Position numbers and translations under genes: made by a program | Shown here: one piece after another, positions 52,970 through 61,579 of the stretch | Position numbering within the stretch: the first letter of the stretch is position 1 | Layout: the number at the start of each line of letters is the position of its first letter | Source: Succinivibrio dextrinosolvens | GTDB taxonomy: Bacteria; Pseudomonadota; Gammaproteobacteria; Enterobacterales; Succinivibrionaceae | Assembly: GCF_011065405.1 (NCBI RefSeq) | Contig: NZ_CP047056.1 | Location: forward strand, 1,324,747 to 1,388,746 | Direction: 5' to 3' | Length of the DNA: 64,000 bases | The notes under the pieces: model-generated | Databases searched by the model: none | What the model was told of the DNA's origin: nothing | What the model saw: only the letters and a program-made list of their open reading frames with translations

Positions 52970-54628
52970 TTGAACGCAAAGCATCACAACCTTACATTAA
53001 AAGGTACAACAGCAAACAAAGGAATTGCTTTTGGAAAAATCTGTTTTCTCAAAAGAGTATCCTCTGAATTCGATAAAGTTACTGTCAGAAACGTCACTGC
53101 AGAGTGTCAACGTTTTGAAAAGGCAAGACAGCATGCCATAACACAGCTTGCAGCTCTTTATGATGCCTCCCTTGAAAAACTTGGAGAACAGAATGCGGTA
53201 CTGTTTCAGATTCATCAGATGATGCTTGATGATCCTGACTATGTATCATCCATTAACGACGTTATCAGAAAAGAAAAAGCAAACGCAGAATACGCAGTCC
53301 ATAAAGTTGCTTTACGTTTTGAGAAACAGTTTTTGGAAATGGACAATGACTACATGAGAGGAAGAGCCTCTGATGTCATTGATATATCTCGACGCGTCAA
53401 TGAAATTCTGATGATGCATGCGGGAAAAATTTCACGCAAGGGAATATCCATTGAAAGTGATGGTCCGGTTATTCTGGCAACCGACGATCTGGCCCCTTCA
53501 GAAACAGTTCAGCTTGATCAGCATACAGTTACAGGAATCATTACCACCAAGGGGTCAGACAGGTCCCACACAGCAATCTTTGCCAGAACCATGGGCATTC
53601 CTACTGTTGTCTGTATCGGCAGCAGACTGACAAAACGCTATGAAGGAAAATTTGCAATTATTGATGCAAATTCCGGAACTGTCTATATCGATCCAGATGA
53701 AGAAACCATCCTGAAATTCACTGAAATCAAAAAAACTGACGATGCTCAGCATTCTCATCTTGAGGAGTACCGAGGAGTTCCTACCAAAACCCGTTCAGGT
53801 AGGAAAATCAGACTTTACGCAAACTCAGGATCTCTATCGGATATTGATCTTGTAAAAGCCTCTGATGCCGAAGGCATAGGTCTGTTCAGAAGTGAATATA
53901 TCTATCTGCAGTCAAATGACTACCCTACTGAGGATGAACAGTTTGAAATCTATAAAGAAGTGCTCAGGGGGATGGGAGATAAAAAGGTAATCATCCGAAC
54001 CCTTGATATAGGTGCTGATAAAACCGCAGAATACTTTATGCTAAAGCCCGAGGATAATCCAGCCATGGGACTTAGAGCCATAAGACTGTGTCTTAGCAAC
54101 AAGGCTCTCTTTAAAACTCAGCTTCGAGCTCTTTACAGAGCCTCAGTCTTCGGCAATCTTTCAATCATGATTCCAATGATAACCTCAGTAGAAGAGGTTA
54201 CAGAAACCAAAAAGATTATCGATGTTGTTAAAAAGGAACTTACAGATCAGGGATTTGAATATAGGGACGAAGTTGAATTCGGAATTATGATCGAAACACC
54301 TGCCGCGGCCCTAATCTCTGATGAACTGGCTCCTTATGTTGATTTCTTCAGTATAGGCACCAACGATCTGACACAGTTTACTCTGGCAGCAGACAGACAG
54401 AATGCAGATCTGATTAAATACCTAAACCCATATCATCATTCAGTTGTCAGACTTATCGAAATGACAATTCAGAATGGTCATGCTGCTGGTATTTGGGTAG
54501 GAATCTGCGGTGAACTTGCATCTGATGAGAATTTCCTTGGAAAACTGATTCAGCTAGGAATCGATGAAATGTCAGTGGTTCCATCAAGTGTGTTGACCAT
54601 GAGAGCAAAAATCGCAACCCTAGGTTAA
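52970..54628 (+). CDS. ptsI: Phosphoenolpyruvate-protein phosphotransferase (PTS enzyme I)
   Basis: Cytoplasmic enzyme I of 552 residues, transferring phosphate from PEP to HPr at the head of the PTS. The phosphorylated His is in TTKGSDRSHTAIFARTMGIP (near 197). The PEP-binding domain has TLDIGADK, NPAMGLRAIRL, FGIMIETPAA, GTNDLTQFTLAADRQN and the catalytic Cys in GICGELASDE near 512. Start codon TTG at 52970 with GGTGA close upstream. No ptsH or crr gene is adjacent, unlike in E. coli, so the partners must be elsewhere. It is followed by a YgbK-type kinase gene. Confidence 0.93.
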   Translation: MNAKHHNLTLKGTTANKGIAFGKICFLKRVSSEFDKVTVRNVTAECQRFEKARQHAITQLAALYDASLEKLGEQNAVLFQIHQMMLDDPDYVSSINDVIRKEKANAEYAVHKVALRFEKQFLEMDNDYMRGRASDVIDISRRVNEILMMHAGKISRKGISIESDGPVILATDDLAPSETVQLDQHTVTGIITTKGSDRSHTAIFARTMGIPTVVCIGSRLTKRYEGKFAIIDANSGTVYIDPDEETILKFTEIKKTDDAQHSHLEEYRGVPTKTRSGRKIRLYANSGSLSDIDLVKASDAEGIGLFRSEYIYLQSNDYPTEDEQFEIYKEVLRGMGDKKVIIRTLDIGADKTAEYFMLKPEDNPAMGLRAIRLCLSNKALFKTQLRALYRASVFGNLSIMIPMITSVEEVTETKKIIDVVKKELTDQGFEYRDEVEFGIMIETPAAALISDELAPYVDFFSIGTNDLTQFTLAADRQNADLIKYLNPYHHSVVRLIEMTIQNGHAAGIWVGICGELASDENFLGKLIQLGIDEMSVVPSSVLTMRAKIATLG

Positions 54629-54734
54629 TACTAAAAAAATTACCTATACAGCCCAATATAAAGATTATTCGCCAGATGTCACTGTGTAAAAAAAAATCTA
54701 ATACCTGCAGTGAACACGGCTAAAGGAGATAAAA

Positions 54735-56057
54735 ATGCCTCAATGTGTAGTTATTGCTGATGAAATTACCGGCGGAAGCGCTGTAGGAGCAATGCTTGAG
54801 AAAAACGGAACTTCAGTTTGCTCCCTTATGAATGCACGAGGATTGAAAGATCCTCTCACAGCAGACTACGACTGTCTGGTTTACTCAACAAATTCAAGAA
54901 ATCTTACTGATCAGCAGAGCTATCAGATGGTGTTCTCTGCAGCAAGACTTTTAAAATCAGATGAAGTTAAAATCTACGCAAAGAGAATTGATCCTGCCAT
55001 GAGAGGCAATACCTGTGCCGAAACCGTTGCTCTTTTAGATGCTTTGGGAGATACCGATAGAGTTGCAATTGTGGTTCCAGGATTCCCTGCGCTGAAGAGA
55101 ACCAATGTCGGTGGTTATATTCTTGTCGACGGTAAACCTCTGCAAAAATCACTTGCAGGCCTTGAAGACCTTTTCCCTGCAGAAACAGGAAGAGTAGCAG
55201 ATCTTTTTACAGAAAAATTTCAGTATAAGGCAGAAGCTCTTCACTTAAAGGAATATCTAAAGGGTACAGAAAACCTTGCAAATACAATTAAAAAAATGGC
55301 AAAAAAAGGAGTAAGAGCAATCGTTCTTGACTGTACATCTCAGGAAGATATCAATATGATTGCAGATGCAGTCCTGCTTTCAGGAATTAAGTTCATCGCA
55401 GTTGATCCAGGTCCATTTACTGCAACTCTGGCAAGAAAGGTAATGAGACCAAAGAATGTTGCAAAGGAAGCCTCTGAAACCAAGATTTTTGGAATTGTTG
55501 GCGGTGTTAATCCGCTTATTTCAGCTCAGGTTGAACAGTTACGTCTTGAAGAAAAGGTTCTTATTGTAATGGTAAGAAATCTTGAGCTTTTAGAAGATTT
55601 ACAGAGAAGAAATGCAGAAATAAATCGCGTGGTAGATGAAATTGTTACAAAATTCAACACGTTTACCATCGCTTTTGCGGTATCTGACAATATGGAAATC
55701 AATAATCAGCTAGTTCCAGAGTATCAGGAAATGCTGCTAAAAACCAACAGAACACAGGCAGAAGCTATTGACATAATAGCCACCGCCTATGGACAGATCG
55801 TTTCCAAGGTTCTTGAAAAGCGACCAGATATCAAAGCGATATACACCAAGGGAGCTGAATTCACAGTTGCAACCTGCAGAGAATTAAAGTCAATGGGACT
55901 AAAAATCCTTGGGCAGGTTCTTCCTCTTACCTGCTATGGAGAAATGATAGACGGTGATTATGCGGGATTAAAGTGTGTGACCTCCGCATCCTCAGCAACG
56001 GATACAAACACTATCACTGACAGTATTCAGTATCTGAAGCGTAAACTCACTATTTAA
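54735..56057 (+). CDS. Four-carbon acid sugar kinase family protein (YgbK/OtnK type)
   Basis: 440 residues with the two-domain layout of the DUF1537 family (N-terminal PF07005 type, C-terminal PF17042 type). The N-terminus VVIADEITGGSAVGAMLEKNG corresponds to the IADDLTGAND motif, but Asp is replaced in part. The middle has ARKVMRPKNVAKEAS and IVGGVNPLISAQVEQL, matching the second-domain start GSxSPVT. The end has IYTKGAEFTVATCRELKSMG and GQVLPLTCYGEM. Characterised relatives phosphorylate four-carbon sugar acids such as erythronate or threonate. No partner aldolase or dehydrogenase is nearby, so the substrate is open. An AGGAG ribosome site is clear. Confidence 0.75.
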   Translation: MPQCVVIADEITGGSAVGAMLEKNGTSVCSLMNARGLKDPLTADYDCLVYSTNSRNLTDQQSYQMVFSAARLLKSDEVKIYAKRIDPAMRGNTCAETVALLDALGDTDRVAIVVPGFPALKRTNVGGYILVDGKPLQKSLAGLEDLFPAETGRVADLFTEKFQYKAEALHLKEYLKGTENLANTIKKMAKKGVRAIVLDCTSQEDINMIADAVLLSGIKFIAVDPGPFTATLARKVMRPKNVAKEASETKIFGIVGGVNPLISAQVEQLRLEEKVLIVMVRNLELLEDLQRRNAEINRVVDEIVTKFNTFTIAFAVSDNMEINNQLVPEYQEMLLKTNRTQAEAIDIIATAYGQIVSKVLEKRPDIKAIYTKGAEFTVATCRELKSMGLKILGQVLPLTCYGEMIDGDYAGLKCVTSASSATDTNTITDSIQYLKRKLTI

Positions 56058-56227
56058 CAATCCTACTGATTAAATTGTCCTTCGTGCAGGTTCTATTCTT
56101 CTTCCTGCATGGAGTTAGTTCCTGCCCATAAATAATATTTTTTTACATCTGTTGTAAAAGTTGCTATTCAGTTGATTCCATTTAGATTTTTTTTGGTGTA
56201 TCATGTAAATATTCTCTAAATACTTAT

Positions 56228-56301
56228 GCGAGTGTAGTTCAATGGTAGAACTGTAGCTTCCCAAGCTACTAACGCGGGTCCGATTCCCGTCACTCGCTCC
56301 A
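56228..56301 (+). tRNA. tRNA-Gly(CCC)
   Basis: The cloverleaf folds fully. The acceptor stem is GCGAGTG/CACTCGC, the D-arm is GTTC/GAAC, and the anticodon stem GTAGC/GCTAC has loop TTCCCAA (anticodon CCC). A 4-base variable loop is followed by a T-arm GCGGG/CCCGT with loop TCCGATT, discriminator T and an encoded CCA. It is a single gene between ygbK and a binding-protein gene. Confidence 0.93.
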
Positions 56302-56468
56302 GTCTCTGTAATACAACAAATTGCTAGCGCCATCTAAATAAATTTCAGTTAAATAAACTGCAAGAAAAAAAAGTTAGATGCATGTTCTGTTTACGATTTT
56401 TGTATTTATGCATTGTTAACCAACTAACCTAAACTTTAAGATAGTGGACTAATTAACAATGGATTCAT

Positions 56469-57593
56469 ATGGTAAATATGCCTCGTTTTCTTATAAGTAT
56501 TTTCTGCTTATTCTGTCTTGGATGTTTTTTTGTTTCCCCTGTTACGGCAGATGAAAAGAAAACACAAGATCTTCCTAAGATTAAGGTTACCATGCTGCTA
56601 GAACATGATGGCTTTCTGGCATGGTATGCAAAAGAAAACGGGTGGGATAAAAAATTAGGATTTGAAATTGATCTGAAAATCTGTAATACCAGCGGCGTTG
56701 AGATTATCGAGCAGCATAACCTTAATCCTAAAGCATGGAATGTCACGGCTGTATCAAGCACTCCGCTTATAAGCGCTAGCAATAATTCTTCCTTCGAAAT
56801 CATTGGGCTTGCCAATGACGAATCAACCTCAAACATGGTTTTTGTAAGAGCTGACAGTGAAATTCTTAAACACAAAGGCTGGAATGCGGATTTTCCAAAT
56901 GTTTATGGCTCTCCTGAAACTATATCAGGACAGACTTTTTATGTAAAAAGAATGACTTCTGGAGAATATACCTTAGCAAAATGGCTGGACATCTTTGATC
57001 TGGATTTTTCAGACATTGTTGTTATAGATAAGCCTGGAGTTGACTCTCTTGAGGCTATGGACAGAGGAACAGGAGAGGGAATGGCACTGTGGTCGCCAGA
57101 CACTTTCGATGCAGAGAGACAGGGATACAGAGCTGTTACTTCTGCCCGTATGGCCGAGGCTGAAATACCTCTTATGTTAATTGCAGATAAGGACTTTGCA
57201 GCTCAAAACGAGGAACTTGTTTCAAAATTCCTTGCAACCTATCTTATGGCAGTAAACGCACATGAAGATGGATATAAAAAACTGGTAAAGGCTTATCAGA
57301 AATTTCTTAAAACTTATACAGGTAAGGTTTATCCTGAAGAATTCTGTCTTTTCGACCTAAGAAATCACACTGTATTTGATATTGATAAGCAACTAGGATT
57401 ATTTGCCACTAAAGGCCACAGAAAAAGTATTATCAATAAACTTGAAAGAAATATTACCAGCAGCATGATTCTATATCTGAATGAAGATATCAGAAATAAC
57501 AACTGCAGTATCCAAAAGCTGAAAACACCAAGAAACATCACAGATAAATATCTGATAAAGGCAAAAAGCTATCTTATAAAACTTAAAAATTAG
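56469..57593 (+). CDS. Periplasmic substrate-binding protein, ABC/NMT1-like, orphan
   Basis: 374 residues with a signal peptide (FLISIFCLFCLGCFFVSPVTA, probable cleavage before DEKK; a lipobox LGC is a weaker option). The mature part, KVTMLLEHDGFLAWYAKENGWDKKLGF, resembles the start of NMT1/SsuA-type type II binding proteins, in which a strand is followed by the AKExGx motif. Later segments (ETISGQTFYVKRMTSGEYTLAKWL, EDMALWSPD-type GEGMALWSPDTF) fit the two-lobe fold. No permease or ATPase gene is adjacent, so it works with unlinked partners or as a sensor subunit. The ligand is unknown; nitrate, sulfonate or thiamine-precursor types are all possible. Confidence 0.7.
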   Translation: MVNMPRFLISIFCLFCLGCFFVSPVTADEKKTQDLPKIKVTMLLEHDGFLAWYAKENGWDKKLGFEIDLKICNTSGVEIIEQHNLNPKAWNVTAVSSTPLISASNNSSFEIIGLANDESTSNMVFVRADSEILKHKGWNADFPNVYGSPETISGQTFYVKRMTSGEYTLAKWLDIFDLDFSDIVVIDKPGVDSLEAMDRGTGEGMALWSPDTFDAERQGYRAVTSARMAEAEIPLMLIADKDFAAQNEELVSKFLATYLMAVNAHEDGYKKLVKAYQKFLKTYTGKVYPEEFCLFDLRNHTVFDIDKQLGLFATKGHRKSIINKLERNITSSMILYLNEDIRNNNCSIQKLKTPRNITDKYLIKAKSYLIKLKN

Positions 57594-57648
57594 TACTAAT
57601 AATATATAATAGTGTTACATTGAGAAATACTTAGAAATATAGAACGCT

Positions 57649-59319
57649 CTACAGCAAGCCTCTTTCTTTTTTGCAAAATGATTTAAACTCATCAAAGATC
57701 ACAGGCTTTGAATAGAAGAACCCCTGTATACTCTTGACCTGATATTTTCTTACCTTATCTCGCATAATTTCGTTCTCAATGCCCTCGACACACACTCCTG
57801 CTCCGTATGCGCTGGCTATATCAGTAATGCTTTTTACAATCTGTTCAGATTTGTCATTCTCACAGATATCCCGAATAAAGGCACGATCGATTTTTATAAT
57901 ATCAAAAGGAATGGTCTTTACTATCATCAGTGAGGAAAAACCAGTACCAAAATCGTCAAGAGCTAATCTGATACCATAAGAATGAAGAGTAAAAGCAATT
58001 CTTGAAAGGAGTTCCATATCTAGCAGACGACAGCGTTCTGTAATCTCAAGACAAAGATTGTGAGGAGGGAATCCAAGCGATTCAACCAGAGAAATTACAT
58101 CATTTACAAAGTTACTTTGCTCACACTGAGAATATGCAAGATTAACACTTACTATGAAATCAGGATTGTCTTTCACAATTTCAAGTGCATCCTGCATAGC
58201 CTGTCTTAAGATCCACATACCCAAAACAGGAAATACATTGTCATTTTCCAGCACTGGAATAAACTCATCTGGACGCACTTCTCCTAGTCTGCTGTTTTCC
58301 CATCTTATAAGGGCTTCTGCCCCCATTACTTTCTCTGAGGATGCATCTACAATAGGCTGGTATTTTAAGTAGAAACCTTTGCAGTTATCTCCGACAGAGT
58401 TTCTGATGGTATTGATTTTAACTAGCTGGTCAATATCAGTCTTATCTGGCTTGTTGTTAAACTCCACCAGAGCACCATGTCGCTGATTTTTAGAAATCTG
58501 GTAAGAATAGTTCAGACAGGAATAGATGGTCTTGTTGGTAATATTGAAGTTACTAAGCTTCATAACACTACCGCACAAAGAAAGATTAATACGCATACCA
58601 TTTACAGAATAGGAACGCATTCTTTCCTGCACTCCATTGTAAACTCTATGAATATGCTCAAGCGACTGTCGCTCTGTTATAATCGCAAACCTTGTACCAT
58701 CAAGGCGGTATATACGATCATCAGGATCTGCTATTTTCTGGAGAAATCTGGCCGCATGCTGCAATACACGATTGCCAATTGTATAGCCATACATATTGTT
58801 AATATTCAGGAACTTGGTAAAACCAAGCATTATCAGGTTACAAGGAGTTTTTTCTGCCAGAATGTTATTTAGTTCAAGAAAGAATCCATACTGATTCTTA
58901 AGGCCTGTCAGTACATCATTCTCATTTTCAATTCCGTGATTAGTCATAGCACCACAGAAAAAGTCAAGTTCTCCCTTATCATTTTTTAACACTACACCTC
59001 TGCAGGTGCATACAACATACTGACCAAAGCGATTACGAACTCTGTACTGAAGATTATGAGTAGACTTTTCACCGCTGAATAGTTTCTTGACATCTGAAAT
59101 AAATTCTTCTCTATCATCTGGATGAATGTAAGATGCCCAGATCTCTCCTGCATTTGTCATGTATTCAGATGGAAGAGAGAAATAATTAACAGCATCCCGA
59201 TTCCAACGGGAAAGATCTGTCTTCATATCACAAACGTATACATAATTCGCTGAGGAAACATATGAAAAAGCCTCAAAAAGCGAATCAAGTATCAAAGCAG
59301 AATTATTCTTATTATTCAT
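57649..59319 (-). CDS. PAS-GGDEF-EAL protein; probable c-di-GMP phosphodiesterase
   Basis: 556 residues without membrane segments. A PAS domain (about 10-130; DMKTDLSRWNRDAVNYFSLP, YIHPDDREEF) is followed by a GGDEF domain whose signature is degenerate (RLDGTRF in place of GGDEF), so no cyclase activity is expected. The EAL domain keeps MGAEALIRW, VSVNLAYSQ, LEITE, LDDFGTGFSSL, IKIDRAFI and GVCVEGIENE with all expected metal ligands, so it should hydrolyse c-di-GMP. An ATG at 59349 would add ten residues; I prefer the ATG at 59319, preceded by GTGAGA at about 10 bases. It stands alone, convergent with the binding-protein gene. Confidence 0.85.
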   Translation of the reverse strand: MNNKNNSALILDSLFEAFSYVSSANYVYVCDMKTDLSRWNRDAVNYFSLPSEYMTNAGEIWASYIHPDDREEFISDVKKLFSGEKSTHNLQYRVRNRFGQYVVCTCRGVVLKNDKGELDFFCGAMTNHGIENENDVLTGLKNQYGFFLELNNILAEKTPCNLIMLGFTKFLNINNMYGYTIGNRVLQHAARFLQKIADPDDRIYRLDGTRFAIITERQSLEHIHRVYNGVQERMRSYSVNGMRINLSLCGSVMKLSNFNITNKTIYSCLNYSYQISKNQRHGALVEFNNKPDKTDIDQLVKINTIRNSVGDNCKGFYLKYQPIVDASSEKVMGAEALIRWENSRLGEVRPDEFIPVLENDNVFPVLGMWILRQAMQDALEIVKDNPDFIVSVNLAYSQCEQSNFVNDVISLVESLGFPPHNLCLEITERCRLLDMELLSRIAFTLHSYGIRLALDDFGTGFSSLMIVKTIPFDIIKIDRAFIRDICENDKSEQIVKSITDIASAYGAGVCVEGIENEIMRDKVRKYQVKSIQGFFYSKPVIFDEFKSFCKKERGLL

Positions 59320-59566
59320 ATAAAAATATCTCACAAAGAAGATATACATACCTAGTAATATTTTATTTTAAAGAGTAAAAACAGATGAATTTAGAGATCA
59401 CAACTTGCCAAAGAATAAAGGTTATTTACTCAGAATTGCATGCTATATCATGCGTTTTACATATTCCATTTGACATTAAAAAAAGATATTCATTTTGTTA
59501 GTTATCAAGGAATCGCTTATATCTGCTTATTTTGTAAGAAGCGGGAAAAAAATTTTTAATTTTTAG
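59320..59566. other. Spacer between the EAL gene and tRNA promoter
   Basis: AT-rich sequence with no gene. It should hold the minus-strand promoter of the PAS-GGDEF-EAL gene, which I cannot place. Confidence 0.4.
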
Positions 59567-59594
59567 TTGACGGCATAAAATTAAGTTATATAAT
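59567..59594 (+). promoter_or_regulatory. Strong promoter of the tRNA-Ala pair
   Basis: TTGACG-N16-TATAAT, one mismatch from the -35 consensus and a perfect -10, followed by a GC-containing discriminator (GTAACGGC) as in stringently controlled stable-RNA promoters. The first tRNA begins 48 bases after the -10 box. Confidence 0.8.
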
Positions 59595-59642
59595 GTAACG
59601 GCTTTCAGATACGGACGGTTGTTCATTCTGAACCACATAAGT

Positions 59643-59718
59643 GGGGGTATAGCTCAGTTGGGAGAGCATCTGCTTTGCAAGCAGAGGGTCATCGGTTCGA
59701 TCCCGTTTACCTCCACCA
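59643..59718 (+). tRNA. tRNA-Ala(UGC), first copy
   Basis: 76 bases with encoded CCA. Acceptor stem GGGGGTA/TACCTCC, D-arm of E. coli type (TAGCTCAGTTGGGAGAGCA), anticodon stem TCTGC/GCAGA with loop TTTGCAA (anticodon TGC). The T-stem ATCGG/CCGTT has one U-U mismatch at the second pair. The sequence is close to E. coli tRNA-Ala(UGC) in the anticodon arm and D-arm. Confidence 0.94.
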
Positions 59719-59732
59719 TTCACTTCTTATGT

Positions 59733-59808
59733 GGGGGTATAGCTCAGTTGGGAGAGCATCTGCTTTGCAAGCAGAGGGTCATCGGTTCGATCCCGTTTAC
59801 CTCCACCA
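59733..59808 (+). tRNA. tRNA-Ala(UGC), second copy
   Basis: Identical in all 76 bases to the first copy, with the same T-stem mismatch. The repeat unit has a period of 90 bases, with a 14-base spacer whose last two bases (GT) also precede the first copy. Both are probably made from one transcript driven by the promoter at 59567. No terminator is obvious behind it. Confidence 0.94.
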
Positions 59809-60017
59809 TCAAATAAATCCAAATATTTAGACTCAATCATATGTATTTTCGGGTTTGTCACATTGTTTTTCTGTTTTTAATTGTATCAATAATTACAGAG
59901 ATAATGTACTTACATATTATCTCTTATTAAATATAAAGGTGAATTGATCTTAAAAACATCATGACATTAGAACTCAAAACGGAATACACGTGAACATATT
60001 GATTTTTCACTGTAAAA

Positions 60018-60788
60018 TCAAGAATTTTCTACCAGAGTAAGCTTAATTCCTAGATTAACAAGTGCACTCTTAGCTTCATCAGGAAGCCCTACATCAGTGA
60101 TCATTTCCGTAAGTTTAGTAAGCTCAGAAACACGATAAACCGCAACTTTATTGTATTTTGAGGAATCACATATCAGAACCTTATGCATAGACGAATCCAT
60201 AGCCGCCTGCTTAACCAGAACCTTATCAGAATCTGGCGTGGTTATTCCCCTCAAGTCCCAGGAAGAACAGGATAAAAAGGCATAATCCATATTCAGATAA
60301 CTTAAAGTACGGTAAGCAAATATTCCAACCGAAGATCTAGTATCACGTCTAACTTCCCCGCCTATATGAATAATATTGGCAGAACTGTTGTTGGAAAGAA
60401 ATCTTACAATATCAAAATCATTAGTAACCACGGTAAGATTCTTACGGTCTGTAATGTGATGGGCTAAGGCCAATGAAGTAGTTCCTTCGTCAAGATAGAT
60501 ACACTGACCGTCCTGAACATAAGAAGCAGCTCTCTCTCCTATTCGTTTTTTTTCCTCAGTAGCAAAATTCTCTTTAATCTGAACAGAAAGATCACGTATC
60601 AGCTGATTTGGGAGCCTTACACCACCAGTCACAGATTCTACGAGTTTGTTCTGCTCCAGAAGCTGAAGATCTCGTCTGATAGTCATATGAGATACATTCA
60701 AGAGCCTGACGAGATCATTAATGCTTAAGACTCCATTATTCTCTTTAATAAGAGAAAGAATTCTTTGTTGTCGTTCCGCAGGAATCAT
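60018..60788 (-). CDS. DeoR/GlpR-family transcriptional repressor
   Basis: 256 residues. The N-terminal winged helix has the DeoR signature (ERQQRILSLIKENNGVLSIN, then LLNVSHMTIRRDLQLLEQNK). The C-terminal sensor domain is of the DeoRC/ISOCOT fold, with the sugar-phosphate binding segments YLDEGTTSLALAHHI and DYAFLSCSSWDLRGITTPD and KVLICDSSKYNK. It is divergent from the dehydrogenase-aldolase-kinase operon, and by family precedent probably represses it and responds to a phosphorylated intermediate. Triple GTTAAAGAYTA repeats in front of that operon are its best candidate operators. Confidence 0.88.
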   Translation of the reverse strand: MIPAERQQRILSLIKENNGVLSINDLVRLLNVSHMTIRRDLQLLEQNKLVESVTGGVRLPNQLIRDLSVQIKENFATEEKKRIGERAASYVQDGQCIYLDEGTTSLALAHHITDRKNLTVVTNDFDIVRFLSNNSSANIIHIGGEVRRDTRSSVGIFAYRTLSYLNMDYAFLSCSSWDLRGITTPDSDKVLVKQAAMDSSMHKVLICDSSKYNKVAVYRVSELTKLTEMITDVGLPDEAKSALVNLGIKLTLVENS

Positions 60789-61145
60789 TATTCTTATATA
60801 CCCTTTGTTTGCTATCTAAATAGTTTATATTGAAATCAGTATAACATAATCGTTATAAATTATTTACGAAAGCAGCAAAAACCTTATCAATATTTAACAT
60901 ATATCACTATTATAGAATTAACATTATCGTCTATCATATTGTTTTATAAAAGTTTAGCTATTTATAGATTTTTAACATTTTTTTATATAACACAAATTAC
61001 AGCTTGGTATAATAGATAAAATAAAACATTAAAGAAATCTTCAATAATATTCTTCAAATTTATTGCATATTTATATAAAATATCCCCCCAAAAAAGTACA
61101 ACATGTATTCAATAAGTTCAATCTAAAAAAGTCGCCTCAAACAGA

Positions 61146-61168
61146 TATTATCTTGTTTTATAAGGATA
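61146..61168. repeat. 23-base dispersed repeat, copy B
   Basis: Same 23 bases and orientation as 29007-29029, beginning TATTATCTTG and ending ATAAGGATA, again preceded by AAACAG. Located in the control region of the sugar operon. Confidence 0.6.
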
Positions 61169-61188
61169 TATTATTGTTATTTCTCTAT

Positions 61189-61202
61189 TTGATATAAGTC
61201 AA
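61189..61202 (+). promoter_or_regulatory. FNR-like box
   Basis: TTGAT-N4-GTCAA differs at one base from the FNR consensus TTGAT-N4-ATCAA. Such sites occur by chance in AT-rich DNA, so support is moderate. Confidence 0.35.
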
Positions 61203-61357
61203 ATAAGATTATGCAAGAACTTGCAAAAAGCATTCACATCACATAATTCAAAAGTTCCCTCTTGAAAAAATAAAACAAAAAAAATTTTCTGAGATAAAAA
61301 CGTATTTTTCTGGTTTAAATACTATTTTTTATAAAATTTTAACAATTTTTAACATTA

Positions 61358-61373
61358 TGTGATAAAAATCACT
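61358..61373 (+). promoter_or_regulatory. CRP-type binding site
   Basis: TGTGA-TAAAAA-TCACT has nine of the ten core bases of the CRP dyad TGTGA-N6-TCACA, with A/T-rich flanks. It lies about 150 bases upstream of the likely transcription start of the dehydrogenase operon. Confidence 0.65.
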
Positions 61374-61416
61374 TTTATTTTGTGAAAAGACGAATATCAT
61401 AAAAACCATCTTAAGT

Positions 61417-61508
61417 GTTAAAGATTAACGAGCATCTTGAGAATTTAAATTTAATTTAAATTTACTTATGCTTTTTCAATAAGTTAAAGATTAGTTAAAG
61501 ACTATAAT
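61417..61508 (+). promoter_or_regulatory. Phased GTTAAAGAYTA repeats and -10 box of the sugar operon
   Basis: GTTAAAGATTA at 61417-61427 and 61483-61493, and GTTAAAGACTA at 61494-61504. The last two are head-to-tail with an 11-base period, and the first lies exactly 66 bases (six times 11) upstream. The last repeat runs into TATAAT (61503-61508), so a protein bound there would block the promoter. This fits a DeoR-type looping repressor. Confidence 0.6.
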
Positions 61509-61579
61509 TTTTTAACACTTAGATTCACAAGGTAAATGCTCTCTAAACAAACATATTGAAAATAGGAGAAGTTTTAAAG

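Larger units (their letters stand above)
60789..61579 (+). promoter_or_regulatory. Long control region of the sugar/polyol operon
   Basis: 791 bases, extremely AT-rich, without a gene. From left to right I see: TGGTATAAT at 61015-61023; the 23-base dispersed repeat (61146-61168); an FNR-like box (61189-61202); a CRP-type dyad (61358-61373); three GTTAAAGAYTA repeats (61417-61504); and a -10 box (61503-61508). The leader from there to the start is about 65 bases. The sites point to control by cAMP-CRP, oxygen and the DeoR repressor. Confidence 0.55.

Noticed and set aside
59643-59808. CRISPR-like or phage attachment repeat at the tRNA pair
   Set aside because: Only two units, each a full tRNA gene. 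No spacer array, integrase gene or partial tRNA copy is seen.
59619-59816. 65-codon open frame with an internal repeat
   Set aside because: It is a translation of the two tRNA-Ala genes; the apparent protein repeat is the 90-base tRNA repeat.
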